Of a DNA stretch of 64,000 nt, positions 24,698 through 33,844 are shown piece by piece. Positions within the stretch are counted from its first letter, which is position 1. Each line of letters begins with the position of its first letter. The stretch spans positions 1 through 64,000 of the forward strand of contig CANFHC010000017.1 of assembly GCA_947446575.1 (NCBI GenBank). Reading direction: 5' to 3'. Under the pieces are notes generated by a model that worked only from the letters and a program-made list of their open reading frames with translations, made no database searches and was not told where the DNA came from. The stretch is from Bacteriovoracaceae bacterium. GTDB taxonomy: Bacteria; Bdellovibrionota; Bacteriovoracia; Bacteriovoracales; Bacteriovoracaceae. Made by a program: the position numbers and the translations under genes.

Positions 24698-26515
24698 ATG
24701 AATAAAAATTTTCAACTAATTCTACTTTTTTTTATTTTTTTTAATGAAATATCCAAAGCAATGGCCGGAGTGCCTAGTAAAACGCCTACTTCTAACATAT
24801 CTCAAGAGTCTTCAGATATAAATAATTCAGATTATATAAAAAAGGCTAAAGATAGCTATATCGATATGCTCAATAAGGCTTCAATAAAATATAAAAGTGG
24901 AAAGATCACAAAAGAGCAATACCAAAAAATAGCAAAGCAAGTTAATAAAATGATCGATTATTATAAAAATGTTTCCGCAACTTCAAGCAACTCCCCAACT
25001 ACCTCTGCGACAAGACGTTCGGCCATTTCTGATCCCAACTCAAATGCTTTAGAGAAAAATTCACCTGCCCCCCAATCTTCATGGAGAGGTAAAACAGATT
25101 CTTCTCTAGGAATATGTACAAATGGAGACCCGGTTGATAACTCATTAGGTGGTCAAGCATTCAGCTTAACTTGTACTAATGGAGGTGTTACTTCAACACA
25201 TGTTGCATATTGGAATGTAGAAAAAAAAGCATGCGGCTTTTTTGATGATAATAAATTTAAGAATGTTGACTGCCCTTCATTTATTAAGAATGCAACAGCG
25301 CCATCTGTGCCAAACCCAATGTACATACACCCAGCAGTAAGTGCACCGACAGCTATGCCAGAGCAGCTAGTCGCAAACAATTCATCTATAAAATGTGATG
25401 AATTGAAAGCTTTTAATTCAACAGGAGTAGACAGCTCAAAAACGCTACAGAGTTGTTTTGATAAAACACCAAATGGCGAAACCTTATTTCTTCCAAAAGG
25501 TAAATATACAATAATCAATGAAGTGATCATTAAACATCCCATGAAGCTCACAACTTTAGATGCATCCAGCAATAAATGTTCCCCTGATGAAGATCATGGA
25601 TGTGTGGAATTAAAGGCAGGTCCGGAAACATTTACAAAAATTGGTTTTTTTAAAGTTCTTTCAAAAGACGTAACGATTGATCACATTGTAATAAATGGAA
25701 ATCGGCAAGAGCGCTATAAATCTCCCGCAGCTGAAAAGTGTAAAATTGGTCCAGATAACACGTATGGAATGAATGATCAATTTGTAGGTGATAATATTAC
25801 GATTACAAATAGTGTTTTTAAAAATGCCCTTTGTGGAACTGGTCTTTACTTAATTTCAGGATCAGGATTTAATATTACAAATAATACAGTAACTTCAAAT
25901 GGTATTCACGATCAAGAAAATTTTTGGTCTGATGGTCTCACTGCCCTAGAGATTTTAAATTCAAAAATAATTAATAATCTTTTTTCTGATAATACCGACG
26001 TAGATTTAATTCTTGGTGCTTGTCCTAATTGTACAATTCAATCCAATCTTATAACTCATTCGAATTCTTTCACATCTTCATCATTCGCAGCAATCATGAT
26101 TCAAGCTTGGCCCAATATTCCTAGTGGAGGAACAACTGGGAATTATACTGGGGCAGATATTTCAAATAATAATGTCAATTGCTCCGTTGGACAGCGATGT
26201 GGCATTGGTCTTTATGTTGGGCAAAGTGCTTGGTATGAAGCTAATACCTATGGTGGAAATGTTCATGACAATACCGTGGTTGGAGCCCAGCAAGGATTTG
26301 CAGTGGATAAAGTTAAAAATTTTTCAATCGCAAACAATCAGGTCTCAGGCTCTCAAGGCACCTTTGAGACTTCCTGTGGTAAAAAGTACTTTAGCGCTTT
26401 TGTTATTACTCCGGGAACAGTTGTTGATCGATCAAAGGATTTAATTCCTGATTTTCATTATTTAAGTTTTAAGCTAGAGGGCTGTATACCTAATTGGTGG
26501 AAACACCCGTATTAG
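24698..26515 (+). CDS. Secreted right-handed beta-helix protein
   Basis: A 605-residue exported protein with a signal peptide (1-23, ending AMA). A low-complexity Ser/Thr/Lys region (about 25-130) is followed by a small Cys-containing domain (LGICTNGDPVDNSLGG, then ACGFFDD; about 137-190). A parallel beta-helix begins near residue 228 (CDELKAFNSTGVDSSKTLQ, FLPKGKYTI) with stacked Asn-rich turns such as ITNSVFKNA, ITNNTVTSNGI and ISNNNVNC. This is the pectate-lyase-superfamily layout, possibly a polysaccharide lyase or glycoside hydrolase; catalytic residues are not identified. Its position near a CBM60-like gene suggests polysaccharide handling. Confidence 0.75.
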   Translation: MNKNFQLILLFFIFFNEISKAMAGVPSKTPTSNISQESSDINNSDYIKKAKDSYIDMLNKASIKYKSGKITKEQYQKIAKQVNKMIDYYKNVSATSSNSPTTSATRRSAISDPNSNALEKNSPAPQSSWRGKTDSSLGICTNGDPVDNSLGGQAFSLTCTNGGVTSTHVAYWNVEKKACGFFDDNKFKNVDCPSFIKNATAPSVPNPMYIHPAVSAPTAMPEQLVANNSSIKCDELKAFNSTGVDSSKTLQSCFDKTPNGETLFLPKGKYTIINEVIIKHPMKLTTLDASSNKCSPDEDHGCVELKAGPETFTKIGFFKVLSKDVTIDHIVINGNRQERYKSPAAEKCKIGPDNTYGMNDQFVGDNITITNSVFKNALCGTGLYLISGSGFNITNNTVTSNGIHDQENFWSDGLTALEILNSKIINNLFSDNTDVDLILGACPNCTIQSNLITHSNSFTSSSFAAIMIQAWPNIPSGGTTGNYTGADISNNNVNCSVGQRCGIGLYVGQSAWYEANTYGGNVHDNTVVGAQQGFAVDKVKNFSIANNQVSGSQGTFETSCGKKYFSAFVITPGTVVDRSKDLIPDFHYLSFKLEGCIPNWWKHPY

Positions 26516-26719
26516 ACGTTATATGGAGCAATTTTTCAGCGAACGCAAGGCAGCCTTTTGCAAATTTTTTTATCTTGATGAAACTTAATAATAAGTTACT
26601 TGAATTTTAAAATAATATAATCACGCATAAGAAAGAGTTAATGATTAATTAATAGGTCGCTGACTATCTTTGACCGAAATGATTTTTTAAAAAGAAAGTA
26701 AATTTAAAATTTGATAAAA

Positions 26720-26794
26720 TGGAGCGGATTACAAGGATTGAACTTGCGACCTTCTCGATGGCAACGAGACGCTCTACCACTGAGCTAAATCCGC
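26720..26794 (-). tRNA. tRNA-Gly (anticodon GCC), CCA encoded
   Basis: The minus strand folds as a cloverleaf. The acceptor arm GCGGATT pairs with AATCCGC, the D arm reads TAGCTCAGTGGTAGAGC, and the anticodon stem TCTCG/CGAGA encloses the loop TTGCCAT with anticodon GCC. The T arm contains GTTCAATCC. The 3' end reads T then CCA, so CCA is encoded. The accessory-looking block 16.6-26.5 kb abuts its 3' end, but no integrase or duplicated tRNA end is visible. Confidence 0.95.
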
Positions 26795-26885
26795 ATTAGA
26801 TATTTTAAAGAACCATTTGTGTAAACGAGATAATAGAGATCCCAAAGTTATAAGTCAATGGGATTTCTCTCTGTTGGCACCGCGT

Positions 26886-27833
26886 TTATTTCATTTTCGG
26901 ATGGGCAAAGTGCAGTCTTCTGTCGCATCCATAAGAAGTTACACTCTCATCGACTTGGATATTCCCGACTTTTTTCCACTCGCTTGCATTTTGATCTTTT
27001 GAAACATCATTTACTAGAATATTGAATTTAATTCCATTTCGGTGATTCTTCTTAATATTCACTTCATCACGGAAATCTGTGTCATCGTTTCTCGCAACAC
27101 TCTTATCCGTTTCAAGCATCATAAACTTTGGAGTAATAGTCTTTTCTCCAGGTGCTAATCCTAATTCTGATATCGGGTATAAAGGTCGGTAAATGGGATC
27201 TGAGTCAACACCTTTAAAAACTTTCATAATTTTTAGGGCCATCGAAAGTACACTTGCTCTAAATCCAAGGCTCGGATTATTTGTCATCTTCACATCTAGG
27301 TAGCGATCGCGCTGCGTTCCCATCAAAACATCGACGAGAAAAAAGTTTGCGGTTTTAACACTTGAATTTGCATCAAGAGTTGGAAAAATTTTTCCAGCAA
27401 ACGCCATTCCTCTTGGGTCTCCACGTTCAGTTTCAGTAAGGGCCGTTGAAGCGCGCCCAATAAATAATCCTTTTGATCCTGCTTTAAAATATCCACTATA
27501 AGGATTGGCTTCAGTAATAGTCCATACACCACTAAAGCAAGCTCCATTAGCGTGCACTAACTTTTCTAAGCGTGGATAAAAATCATCTGTATCAACAAGA
27601 GTGCGAGTCGCGCGATCGAGTAGGTGATTAACTCCACCTGTGATAAAATTAGCTGCAGTGACTTCATAGTGGGGAAGTCTGCCTTGTTCGTACGCTTTTA
27701 TTTCAACTTTTACGTTTACATCACTCGAACTTGGAGGAGCTCCAAAGACTACATTTTTAACTTCATTAAATGATGAAGTGGCAAAGCTTTGCGTGCTCAC
27801 AAGAAGAGCAAGTGTGATAGTAAGTTTTTTCAT
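26886..27833 (-). CDS. Exported catalase-like heme protein
   Basis: A 315-residue protein with a signal peptide (1-18, ending SFA). The middle follows the catalase core: KLVHANGACFSGVW matches the catalase distal-His segment (VHAxG; His94), then LFIGRASTA, and ERGDPRGMAFAGKIFPT matches the RDPRGFAxK segment, then NFFLVDVLMG. It is much shorter than a true catalase and the proximal RxxxY heme tyrosine is not clear (RPLYP is a candidate). It resembles the small SrpA-like catalase-related proteins. It probably acts on peroxides or as a heme peroxygenase in the periplasm, which is inference. Confidence 0.65.
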   Translation of the reverse strand: MKKLTITLALLVSTQSFATSSFNEVKNVVFGAPPSSSDVNVKVEIKAYEQGRLPHYEVTAANFITGGVNHLLDRATRTLVDTDDFYPRLEKLVHANGACFSGVWTITEANPYSGYFKAGSKGLFIGRASTALTETERGDPRGMAFAGKIFPTLDANSSVKTANFFLVDVLMGTQRDRYLDVKMTNNPSLGFRASVLSMALKIMKVFKGVDSDPIYRPLYPISELGLAPGEKTITPKFMMLETDKSVARNDDTDFRDEVNIKKNHRNGIKFNILVNDVSKDQNASEWKKVGNIQVDESVTSYGCDRRLHFAHPKMK

Positions 27834-27893
27834 TTTTATGTCCTAAATAACTATTAAGTTTTAGCATTCATAGCATAAGACTAGTAAGCCTAC

Positions 27894-28931
27894 TTAAACA
27901 AATGATGGGATATGATGAGATAGAGTAATTTTTTCACCATGGCGGTTCAAAAGAGTGCCGGAAAATTCAAATTGCTCAGGATTTAAGGCCGAAATCTTAC
28001 CTTCGCCACCTGGAATATCGATGACGTATTGAGGAAGAGACCAACCTGGAAGGAGGTCGTGTAATGGTTGAACAATTCTTCTGCCCGTTTCAAGCGGAAG
28101 ATAAAAATGCATTCCACCTAAAACCTCATCGGGATGATGAAGATAATAGGGTTTAATTTTTAAATCACTTAATTTTGTAAAGAGTGAAGCCAAGGTAGAT
28201 GTCTTATCATTTACATTTTTAAGCAATACTGTTTGTGAATAGACTTCTATGCCTGCCTCTACTAATCGCTCAATACCAGCTTCAAACTCATAATCAATTT
28301 CATCAACATGATTAACATGAATCATGAGCATTGCTCGTTTAAAAAGAAAACGGGCACTGGTCATTATTTCAATAAATCCGTCGTCAATTCGCGAGGGAAG
28401 TATGACAGGAGTGCGCGAATGAAAACGGATATATTTAAGACTTTCTATTTCAGCAAAATCTTGAATAAAGCCCGCGAGTTTTTCATTGCTTAATATAAGT
28501 GGATCTCCACCAGTAAAAATAATTTCATTAATCTGGGGATTTTCTTTTAGGTAATTTAGGGCCTCTTTAAAATTTTGATTAAAGAGCTCATCTTTATCTG
28601 CCAATTCGTTTTTTCTAAAACAATATCTGCACATCACGGGACAAACTGTCGTCGGAGTAAAGAGTGCTCTATTGTGATAGCGATGAATGAGCTGATTGCC
28701 TTTTGAGTAAGTTTTATCTCCAATGGGATCGTATCTTCCCACTTTTGAATTTTCTGCAACTGCTGGTAAAAACTGCAGAGCAAGAGAAGAGTTAAGTCCT
28801 TTGTCTTTAATTTTTTGGGCAAATACTCTTGGAATGAATAGTGGATAATTGGTTCTAGCAAAAGAGTGCTCAAAGAATTGTTCTAAATCTTCATGAGTCT
28901 TAAGTGCGTTTTTAAATTCTTCCTGCCACAT
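27894..28931 (-). CDS. KamA-family radical SAM protein (lysine 2,3-aminomutase / EpmB-like)
   Basis: A 345-residue radical SAM enzyme. The iron-sulfur motif CPVMCRYC supplies Cys97, Cys101 and Cys104. A SAM-binding GGDP lies at about 147-150, and the PLP lysine is probably Lys312 in PGGEGKI near the C-terminus. It should move an amino group on lysine from C2 to C3. EpmB relatives make beta-lysine for EF-P modification; length (about 340) and lack of the long C-terminal domain fit EpmB more than clostridial KamA. No EF-P or EpmA gene is next door. Its ATG overlaps the upstream stop as TAATG. Confidence 0.8.
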   Translation of the reverse strand: MWQEEFKNALKTHEDLEQFFEHSFARTNYPLFIPRVFAQKIKDKGLNSSLALQFLPAVAENSKVGRYDPIGDKTYSKGNQLIHRYHNRALFTPTTVCPVMCRYCFRKNELADKDELFNQNFKEALNYLKENPQINEIIFTGGDPLILSNEKLAGFIQDFAEIESLKYIRFHSRTPVILPSRIDDGFIEIMTSARFLFKRAMLMIHVNHVDEIDYEFEAGIERLVEAGIEVYSQTVLLKNVNDKTSTLASLFTKLSDLKIKPYYLHHPDEVLGGMHFYLPLETGRRIVQPLHDLLPGWSLPQYVIDIPGGEGKISALNPEQFEFSGTLLNRHGEKITLSHHIPSFV

Positions 28932-29194
28932 TACGTTTCAGCGCCTTCGGACTGTTGTTTATTTGAATTAATTTCTTTCAAATAATGGTAGCGCGCCCAA
29001 AAAGCACAGCCACGAATAAGGACGGCACCCATAATAGACATGCCAATGAAGTGATAAAAAACTTCTGAAATAGTAAAGGCTCCAGAGTTAGATAAAACAT
29101 AGTACATCCATTTTAATAATATGAGATGAAGCACGAGAATAATCAACTGCTGAGCTCGGTACCAAAGATTATATTTAACAATAAAATTTTTCAT
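28931..29194 (-). CDS. Small two-helix membrane protein
   Basis: An 87-residue protein starting at ATG 29194, which overlaps the stop of the upstream exonuclease gene as ATGA. Two hydrophobic helices (about 14-32 and 42-62) are connected by a short loop (SNSGAFTISEVF). A charged C-terminal tail follows. No family is recognised. Its tight sandwich between the exonuclease and the KamA-like gene (4-base and 1-base overlaps) implies one transcript, but the genes do not share an obvious pathway. Confidence 0.65.
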   Translation of the reverse strand: MKNFIVKYNLWYRAQQLIILVLHLILLKWMYYVLSNSGAFTISEVFYHFIGMSIMGAVLIRGCAFWARYHYLKEINSNKQQSEGAET

Positions 29195-30156
29195 GATTGA
29201 GTTTTTTTCGTTTGTTCCTTCAGTAACCATTCTTGAATTTTGCTAGCTTCAGGATGGCGAAGGGCCGTTATTTTATTTAGCTTAAACGACTTATACATAT
29301 CACTCCACAGACAGCGCGCATACAGGATATTTCCATCTGGAGTATTGAGTAAACTCGTGAGTTTAACTGGGCGAAACTTGTTCTTATGATTTCCACCAGT
29401 GTATTGAATTTCAATAACTGCTGCTTCTTTGACTAATTTATTTAATTCATCCAAGTGTGCTGGAAGTTCACCATTTTTTAATTCGTCAAATTGGCCAAGT
29501 GAAAATAAATAACCATGAGCTTTTAATTCTTGTTGTTTTTTTTCGGGAGCAAGGCGCTCTAATCCTTTGATAAAAATTTTAAGTGAGGCATAAGCATCAT
29601 CGAGCGCTCGATGGTGATTTAAGAGCGGAATTCCTAATTCTAAAACAAGTGTTCCCAATTTATGATTAACAACTTCTTTATGTGTGATTCGTGCCAATTT
29701 ACAAGAACAGTAAATTAAAGCGCTTGAGAGTTTGATTTTCTCTCTTTGCAGACCCATGACAATAAAACCTAAGTCAAACTTGGCGTTATGGGCCACAATC
29801 GGAAGCTCTCCTAAAAAACTTTTAAATTCTTCCAGAACTTGAATAAGCTTTGGCGAATCTTTCACCATATCGTCAGTGATATTATGTATGGCCGTTGTGT
29901 GTGGAGGAATAGGAATTTCAGGGTTAATTAGCGTCGTAAAAAGAGTTGTTTCGGTGCTGGTGATTTTATAAGCTGCGATTTCAATAATTCGGTCCACAAG
30001 CGGGGAGAGACCAGTAGTCTCAAGATCGATAGCGATCAGCCCTTCTGGAAAGAATTCTAAGAGCGTTTGTCGCTCAGAGTTAGTAAGATCCATACCATTA
30101 GTATCATTGGAGATTCTAATACTCACCGGATTTAAATTTTCACGATTCTTAAACAC
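29191..30156 (-). CDS. DnaQ-like 3'-5' exonuclease
   Basis: A 321-residue protein with a DEDDh exonuclease domain: Exo I AIDLETTGL (Asp44, Glu46), then AIHNITDDM, Exo II VAHNAKFDLGF, and Exo III HHRALDDAYAS with the histidine. This is the fold of the DNA polymerase III epsilon subunit. A C-terminal part of about 110 residues (QYTGGNHKNKFRPVKL) adds a WYL-like or unknown module; that assignment is tentative. It may proofread or degrade nucleic acids. It is the first gene of an overlapping unit with the membrane protein and the KamA-like gene. Confidence 0.8.
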   Translation of the reverse strand: MFKNRENLNPVSIRISNDTNGMDLTNSERQTLLEFFPEGLIAIDLETTGLSPLVDRIIEIAAYKITSTETTLFTTLINPEIPIPPHTTAIHNITDDMVKDSPKLIQVLEEFKSFLGELPIVAHNAKFDLGFIVMGLQREKIKLSSALIYCSCKLARITHKEVVNHKLGTLVLELGIPLLNHHRALDDAYASLKIFIKGLERLAPEKKQQELKAHGYLFSLGQFDELKNGELPAHLDELNKLVKEAAVIEIQYTGGNHKNKFRPVKLTSLLNTPDGNILYARCLWSDMYKSFKLNKITALRHPEASKIQEWLLKEQTKKTQS

Positions 30157-30246
30157 GATATTTTGACTTCCCTTTCATTGACAACATGGGCCTTCGACCT
30201 TAAAACTTTAGCGTACTTTATACTATTAGATTTAAGGATTCAATGA

Positions 30247-31632
30247 ATGAAAACTTTTGATGTTGTTGTCTTGGGCTCTGGTCCGGGTGGTTATGTTGCT
30301 GCTATTAGAGCAAGTCAGTTAGGGAAAAAAGTTGCGATCGTAGAAATGGATAAACTTGGAGGCGTATGCCTTAACCGTGGATGTATCCCAACAAAAGCTG
30401 TTTTAAAATCAGCGCATTCTGTGCATGAAATTGCCGACATGAAAGAACTTGGAATTAATGTCGATCTTAAAGGATTAGACGCAGGTATTGCCGTAAAACG
30501 CGCCACTGGAATTTCAGAGCGTATGTCTAAAGGGGTTGCTTTTCTGATGAAGAAAAACAATATCGAAGTTATTACTGGTTTTGGAAAAATAAAATCAAAA
30601 ACAACTCTGGAAGTAAAGACAGCTACTGTTGTTGAGACTTTAACATTCACAAATTTAATTGTGGCCTCAGGTGCTCACTATAAAACTTTTCCAGGTCTAG
30701 AACACGATGGGAAAAGATTAATTGGTGCTTGGGAAGCTGTAAAAATGGAAACTCTTCCAAAATCGATTGGGATCATTGGTGCCGGAGCAATTGGTGTGGA
30801 GTTTGCTTATTTTTGGAATGCTTTCGGTGTTGAAGTGCATATTTTTGAACTTCAAAAACATTTACTGCCAATCGAAGACGATGACAGTTCTATCGAAGTA
30901 GAAAAAGCTTATAGAAAATACGGAATTAAAATGTCTCTTGGAATTGAAGGTGTTCGCGCCGTCAATAACGGAAATGATGTTTCTGTATTTGCGAAAATTG
31001 AAGGCAAAGAAGTTGAGCATAAATTCGAAATGGGTCTCATTGCTGTTGGTATGACTGGAAACATCGACAATATCGGTCTTGAGGTCGTTGGAATTAAAAC
31101 TGATCGCGGATTTATTTCTGTAAACCCAATGTACCAAACAAACGTTCCCAATATTTATGCGATCGGAGACGTTTCAGGACCTCCATTATTGGCTCACGCC
31201 GCTTCACATGAAGGTGTAGTGGCAGCTGAACATCTTGCTGGTGCTCATCCGCACGCAATTGATAAAATGAACATCGCAGGATGTACTTATTGTCAGCCAC
31301 AAGTAGCGAGTGTTGGTTACACAGAAAGAGAATTAAAAGCAAAAGGAATCGAGTACAAAGTTGGAAAGCTTCCATTCACGGCAAACGGTAAAGCCGTAGC
31401 TTCGAATGAAAAAGAAGGATTTGTAAAAACTCTTATGGGTAAACACGGCGAAATGCTGGGAGCTCATATCGTAGGAGTTCAAGCAACAGAACTTATTCAT
31501 GAGTACGTTCTTTTCAAAACAATGGAAGGAATTGACGAAGAAATATTTGCTACAATTCACCCGCATCCAACTCTTGGTGAGTGGTTAGGTGAAGCAGTAC
31601 TTGCATCAAAAAATAGAGCATTGAATTTTTAA
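30247..31632 (+). CDS. lpdA: Dihydrolipoyl dehydrogenase (E3)
   Basis: A 461-residue FAD enzyme that reoxidises the lipoyl arm of 2-oxoacid dehydrogenases and passes electrons to NAD. It has an N-terminal FAD site (VVLGSGPGGYVAAI), the redox pair in GGVCLNRGCIPTK (Cys41, Cys46), the NAD site IGIIGAGAIGVEFA, the second FAD motif YAIGDV and the C-terminal active-site HPHPTLGE. Length is normal. AAGG precedes the start. The gene is followed 24 bases on by an E2 gene, so the two form an operon; no E1 gene is adjacent. Confidence 0.95.
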   Translation: MKTFDVVVLGSGPGGYVAAIRASQLGKKVAIVEMDKLGGVCLNRGCIPTKAVLKSAHSVHEIADMKELGINVDLKGLDAGIAVKRATGISERMSKGVAFLMKKNNIEVITGFGKIKSKTTLEVKTATVVETLTFTNLIVASGAHYKTFPGLEHDGKRLIGAWEAVKMETLPKSIGIIGAGAIGVEFAYFWNAFGVEVHIFELQKHLLPIEDDDSSIEVEKAYRKYGIKMSLGIEGVRAVNNGNDVSVFAKIEGKEVEHKFEMGLIAVGMTGNIDNIGLEVVGIKTDRGFISVNPMYQTNVPNIYAIGDVSGPPLLAHAASHEGVVAAEHLAGAHPHAIDKMNIAGCTYCQPQVASVGYTERELKAKGIEYKVGKLPFTANGKAVASNEKEGFVKTLMGKHGEMLGAHIVGVQATELIHEYVLFKTMEGIDEEIFATIHPHPTLGEWLGEAVLASKNRALNF

Positions 31633-31656
31633 TTAAGTTTTTTAGGAGATATTAAT

Positions 31657-32940
31657 ATGAGACACGAAATCGTAATGCCCCAAATGGGAGAGTCGATCAC
31701 TACTGGTACTATTACTAAATGGCATAAAGTTCCGGGTGATAAAATTGCTCTAGATGAAATCCTACTTGAAATTTCTACTGATAAAGTAGAATCAGAAATA
31801 CCAAGTCCAATTGAAGGTCGTATAGAAGAACTTCTTTTTAAAGAAGGTGACACCGTTGACGTCAGTAAGTTGATTGCGGTTATCGAAGATGATCTTTCTG
31901 TACCTTTCAAAGGCGCAGGCGGAGCTCCGGCAGCGGCATCTGCTCCTGCATCTGTAGCTAAAACTGAAGCACCAAAAGCTTCTGCACCTGCTGTCACGGC
32001 ACCAGCAGCTGCAGCAGCTGAAGATGATAGATTTTACACTCCACTTGTTAAAGCAATGGCAAAAGACGCAGGAATTCCAATGTCAGAACTTGCGAGCGTA
32101 AAAGGAACTGGAGCTGCTGGTAGAGTGAATAAAGCAGACTTCGAGACTTACGTAGCAACCAGAAAAAGTGGAGCAACTCCAGCAGCAGCAAAAGCACCAA
32201 GTGCACCTGCTTATTCAGGGCCAGTTTTCTCATCTAGTGATCGGGTTGAAATTATCCCAATGGATAACATGAGAAAAACGATTGCTCGCAATATGCAAGC
32301 TTCAAAATTAACTTCACCACACGTTAACTCAATTGATGAAGTTGATATGACAAATCTTGTGAAGTTTAGAGAGAGCTTCAAAAAACAATTCGAAAAAGAA
32401 GAAGGTATGTCTTTGACTTATACTCACTTTATTTTATACGCAATTGTTCAAGCGCTTAAAGAATTCCCAATCGTAAATGCTTCAATCGATGGCGATAATA
32501 TCGTTATGAAAAAAGATATCAACCTAGGTTGTGCGGTAGCTGTTCCCGGAAATGGTTTAGTGGTTCCAGTTATTAAGGGAGCTGACAATTTAAATATCAG
32601 AGGCCTTGCTCGAGCACTTGACGTACTTGTTAAAAAAGCAAAAACTAAAAAATTAACTATGGATGACCTAACAGGTGGAACTTATACTTTCACAAATAAC
32701 GGATCATTCGGAATTTTAATTGCGACTCCAGTTATCCTTCAACCTCAGTTGGGAATTTTCTGTGTAGGAACAATTCAAAAACGTCCAGTTGTGACAAAAG
32801 ATGATGCTATTGCTATTCGTCAGATGATGTATGCAACTCATACTTATGATCACCGCGTAATCGATGGAGAAATTGGATCTAAATTCCTTCGCCATGTAAT
32901 TAACACACTTCAAACAATGGATCCTGCAGCACTTTTTTAA
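31657..32940 (+). CDS. 2-oxoacid dehydrogenase E2 (dihydrolipoamide acyltransferase)
   Basis: A 427-residue core enzyme. The N-terminal lipoyl domain (1-78) carries the lipoylated Lys43 in EISTDKVESEIPS. An Ala/Pro-rich linker (about 88-125) follows, then an E3-binding domain (about 127-170, with VKAMAKDAGIPMSELASVKG), a second linker and the catalytic domain ending with DHRVIDGEIG, whose His and Asp are catalytic. The acyl substrate (pyruvate, branched-chain or 2-oxoglutarate) is not settled; the sequence looks closer to pyruvate/branched-chain types. AGGAGA lies just before the ATG. Confidence 0.9.
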   Translation: MRHEIVMPQMGESITTGTITKWHKVPGDKIALDEILLEISTDKVESEIPSPIEGRIEELLFKEGDTVDVSKLIAVIEDDLSVPFKGAGGAPAAASAPASVAKTEAPKASAPAVTAPAAAAAEDDRFYTPLVKAMAKDAGIPMSELASVKGTGAAGRVNKADFETYVATRKSGATPAAAKAPSAPAYSGPVFSSSDRVEIIPMDNMRKTIARNMQASKLTSPHVNSIDEVDMTNLVKFRESFKKQFEKEEGMSLTYTHFILYAIVQALKEFPIVNASIDGDNIVMKKDINLGCAVAVPGNGLVVPVIKGADNLNIRGLARALDVLVKKAKTKKLTMDDLTGGTYTFTNNGSFGILIATPVILQPQLGIFCVGTIQKRPVVTKDDAIAIRQMMYATHTYDHRVIDGEIGSKFLRHVINTLQTMDPAALF

Positions 32941-32953
32941 CTGCGAGTAATTC

Positions 32954-33844
32954 TTGTCCAAAAAAATATCAGGTTTCACTTTTATAAAAAATGGTCTCAC
33001 TCTCGGGTATCCAATACTCGAGAGTGTACAATCTATCGAATCAATTTGTGATGAAGTTATTATTAATGTTGGCTTTGACGATAAAAATCTTTTAGTTGAT
33101 GACGGAACATATGCCTATTTAAAAGAAAATTTAAAAGGTGATAAATTTAAATTCATAACCTCATGGTGGGACCCAAGTATTACTAAAAATGGTCTTATTT
33201 TATCTCAACAAACAAATATCGCTCTCGCCGCTTGTACTGGAGATTATTGCCAATATATTCAAGGTGACGAATGCGTTCACGAAGATGATTTAAAAGTTAT
33301 TTTAGATGGCGTAGAGATGATGGAAGAAAATAAGCAGATTGATGGTCTTATTTTTAATTACATGCATTTTTATGGCAACGTAGACACTTATAAATATACC
33401 CGTAATCTCTACCGCAGAGAAGTTCGTTTAATAAGAAATCATAAAGGCATAAAATCGTGGCTTGATGCTCAAGGTTTTAGAAATGCGGATGATACAAAGA
33501 TTAAAGCTCGTCTTATACCGGCCCGCATTTTTCATTACGGATGGGCGAGGGCCGAACAAGTGATGAAAAAGAAAGTTCAGGTTTTTGATACTTTCTATCA
33601 TGGAGACGCTCTCCGGGAACGCGCCTTAAGTTTTAAGTATGAACGCAATTGGGGGCTGACGAAATTTAATCAGACACATCCAAAAGTCATGAGTAATTGG
33701 ATCGAAAAAAATCGTAACGATATTGATTTAATGTCTCTCCCGCTGAGTTGGGGAAGCAATATCTACGGATTAATCATTAGTGATACGATCGAAAAATATA
33801 CCGGCTACAGAATTGGTGAATACAAAAATTATAGGAAGATTTAA
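32954..33844 (+). CDS. Glycosyltransferase family 2-like protein
   Basis: A 296-residue cytoplasmic protein starting at TTG 32954 (no better start is present). The N-terminus reads ISGFTFIKNGLTLGYPILES, then CDEVIINVGFDDKN, a Rossmann-like GT-A opening. QGDECVHEDDL fits the acidic metal-binding region of GT2 enzymes. It has unusual length and lacks the canonical QxxRW, though FHYGWARAEQ lies near that position. It should transfer a sugar onto a glycan. It overlaps the FkbM methyltransferase gene (TAATG), suggesting joint glycan synthesis. Confidence 0.65.
   Translation: MSKKISGFTFIKNGLTLGYPILESVQSIESICDEVIINVGFDDKNLLVDDGTYAYLKENLKGDKFKFITSWWDPSITKNGLILSQQTNIALAACTGDYCQYIQGDECVHEDDLKVILDGVEMMEENKQIDGLIFNYMHFYGNVDTYKYTRNLYRREVRLIRNHKGIKSWLDAQGFRNADDTKIKARLIPARIFHYGWARAEQVMKKKVQVFDTFYHGDALRERALSFKYERNWGLTKFNQTHPKVMSNWIEKNRNDIDLMSLPLSWGSNIYGLIISDTIEKYTGYRIGEYKNYRKI

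Noticed and set aside
16581-26794. Mobile element or prophage in the AT-rich block
   Set aside because: No transposase, integrase, terminal repeats or phage genes are visible; only composition and the tRNA boundary hint at transfer.
30862-31375. Long open frames antisense to lpdA
   Set aside because: The dihydrolipoyl dehydrogenase on the plus strand is certain and the opposite frames have no start signals.
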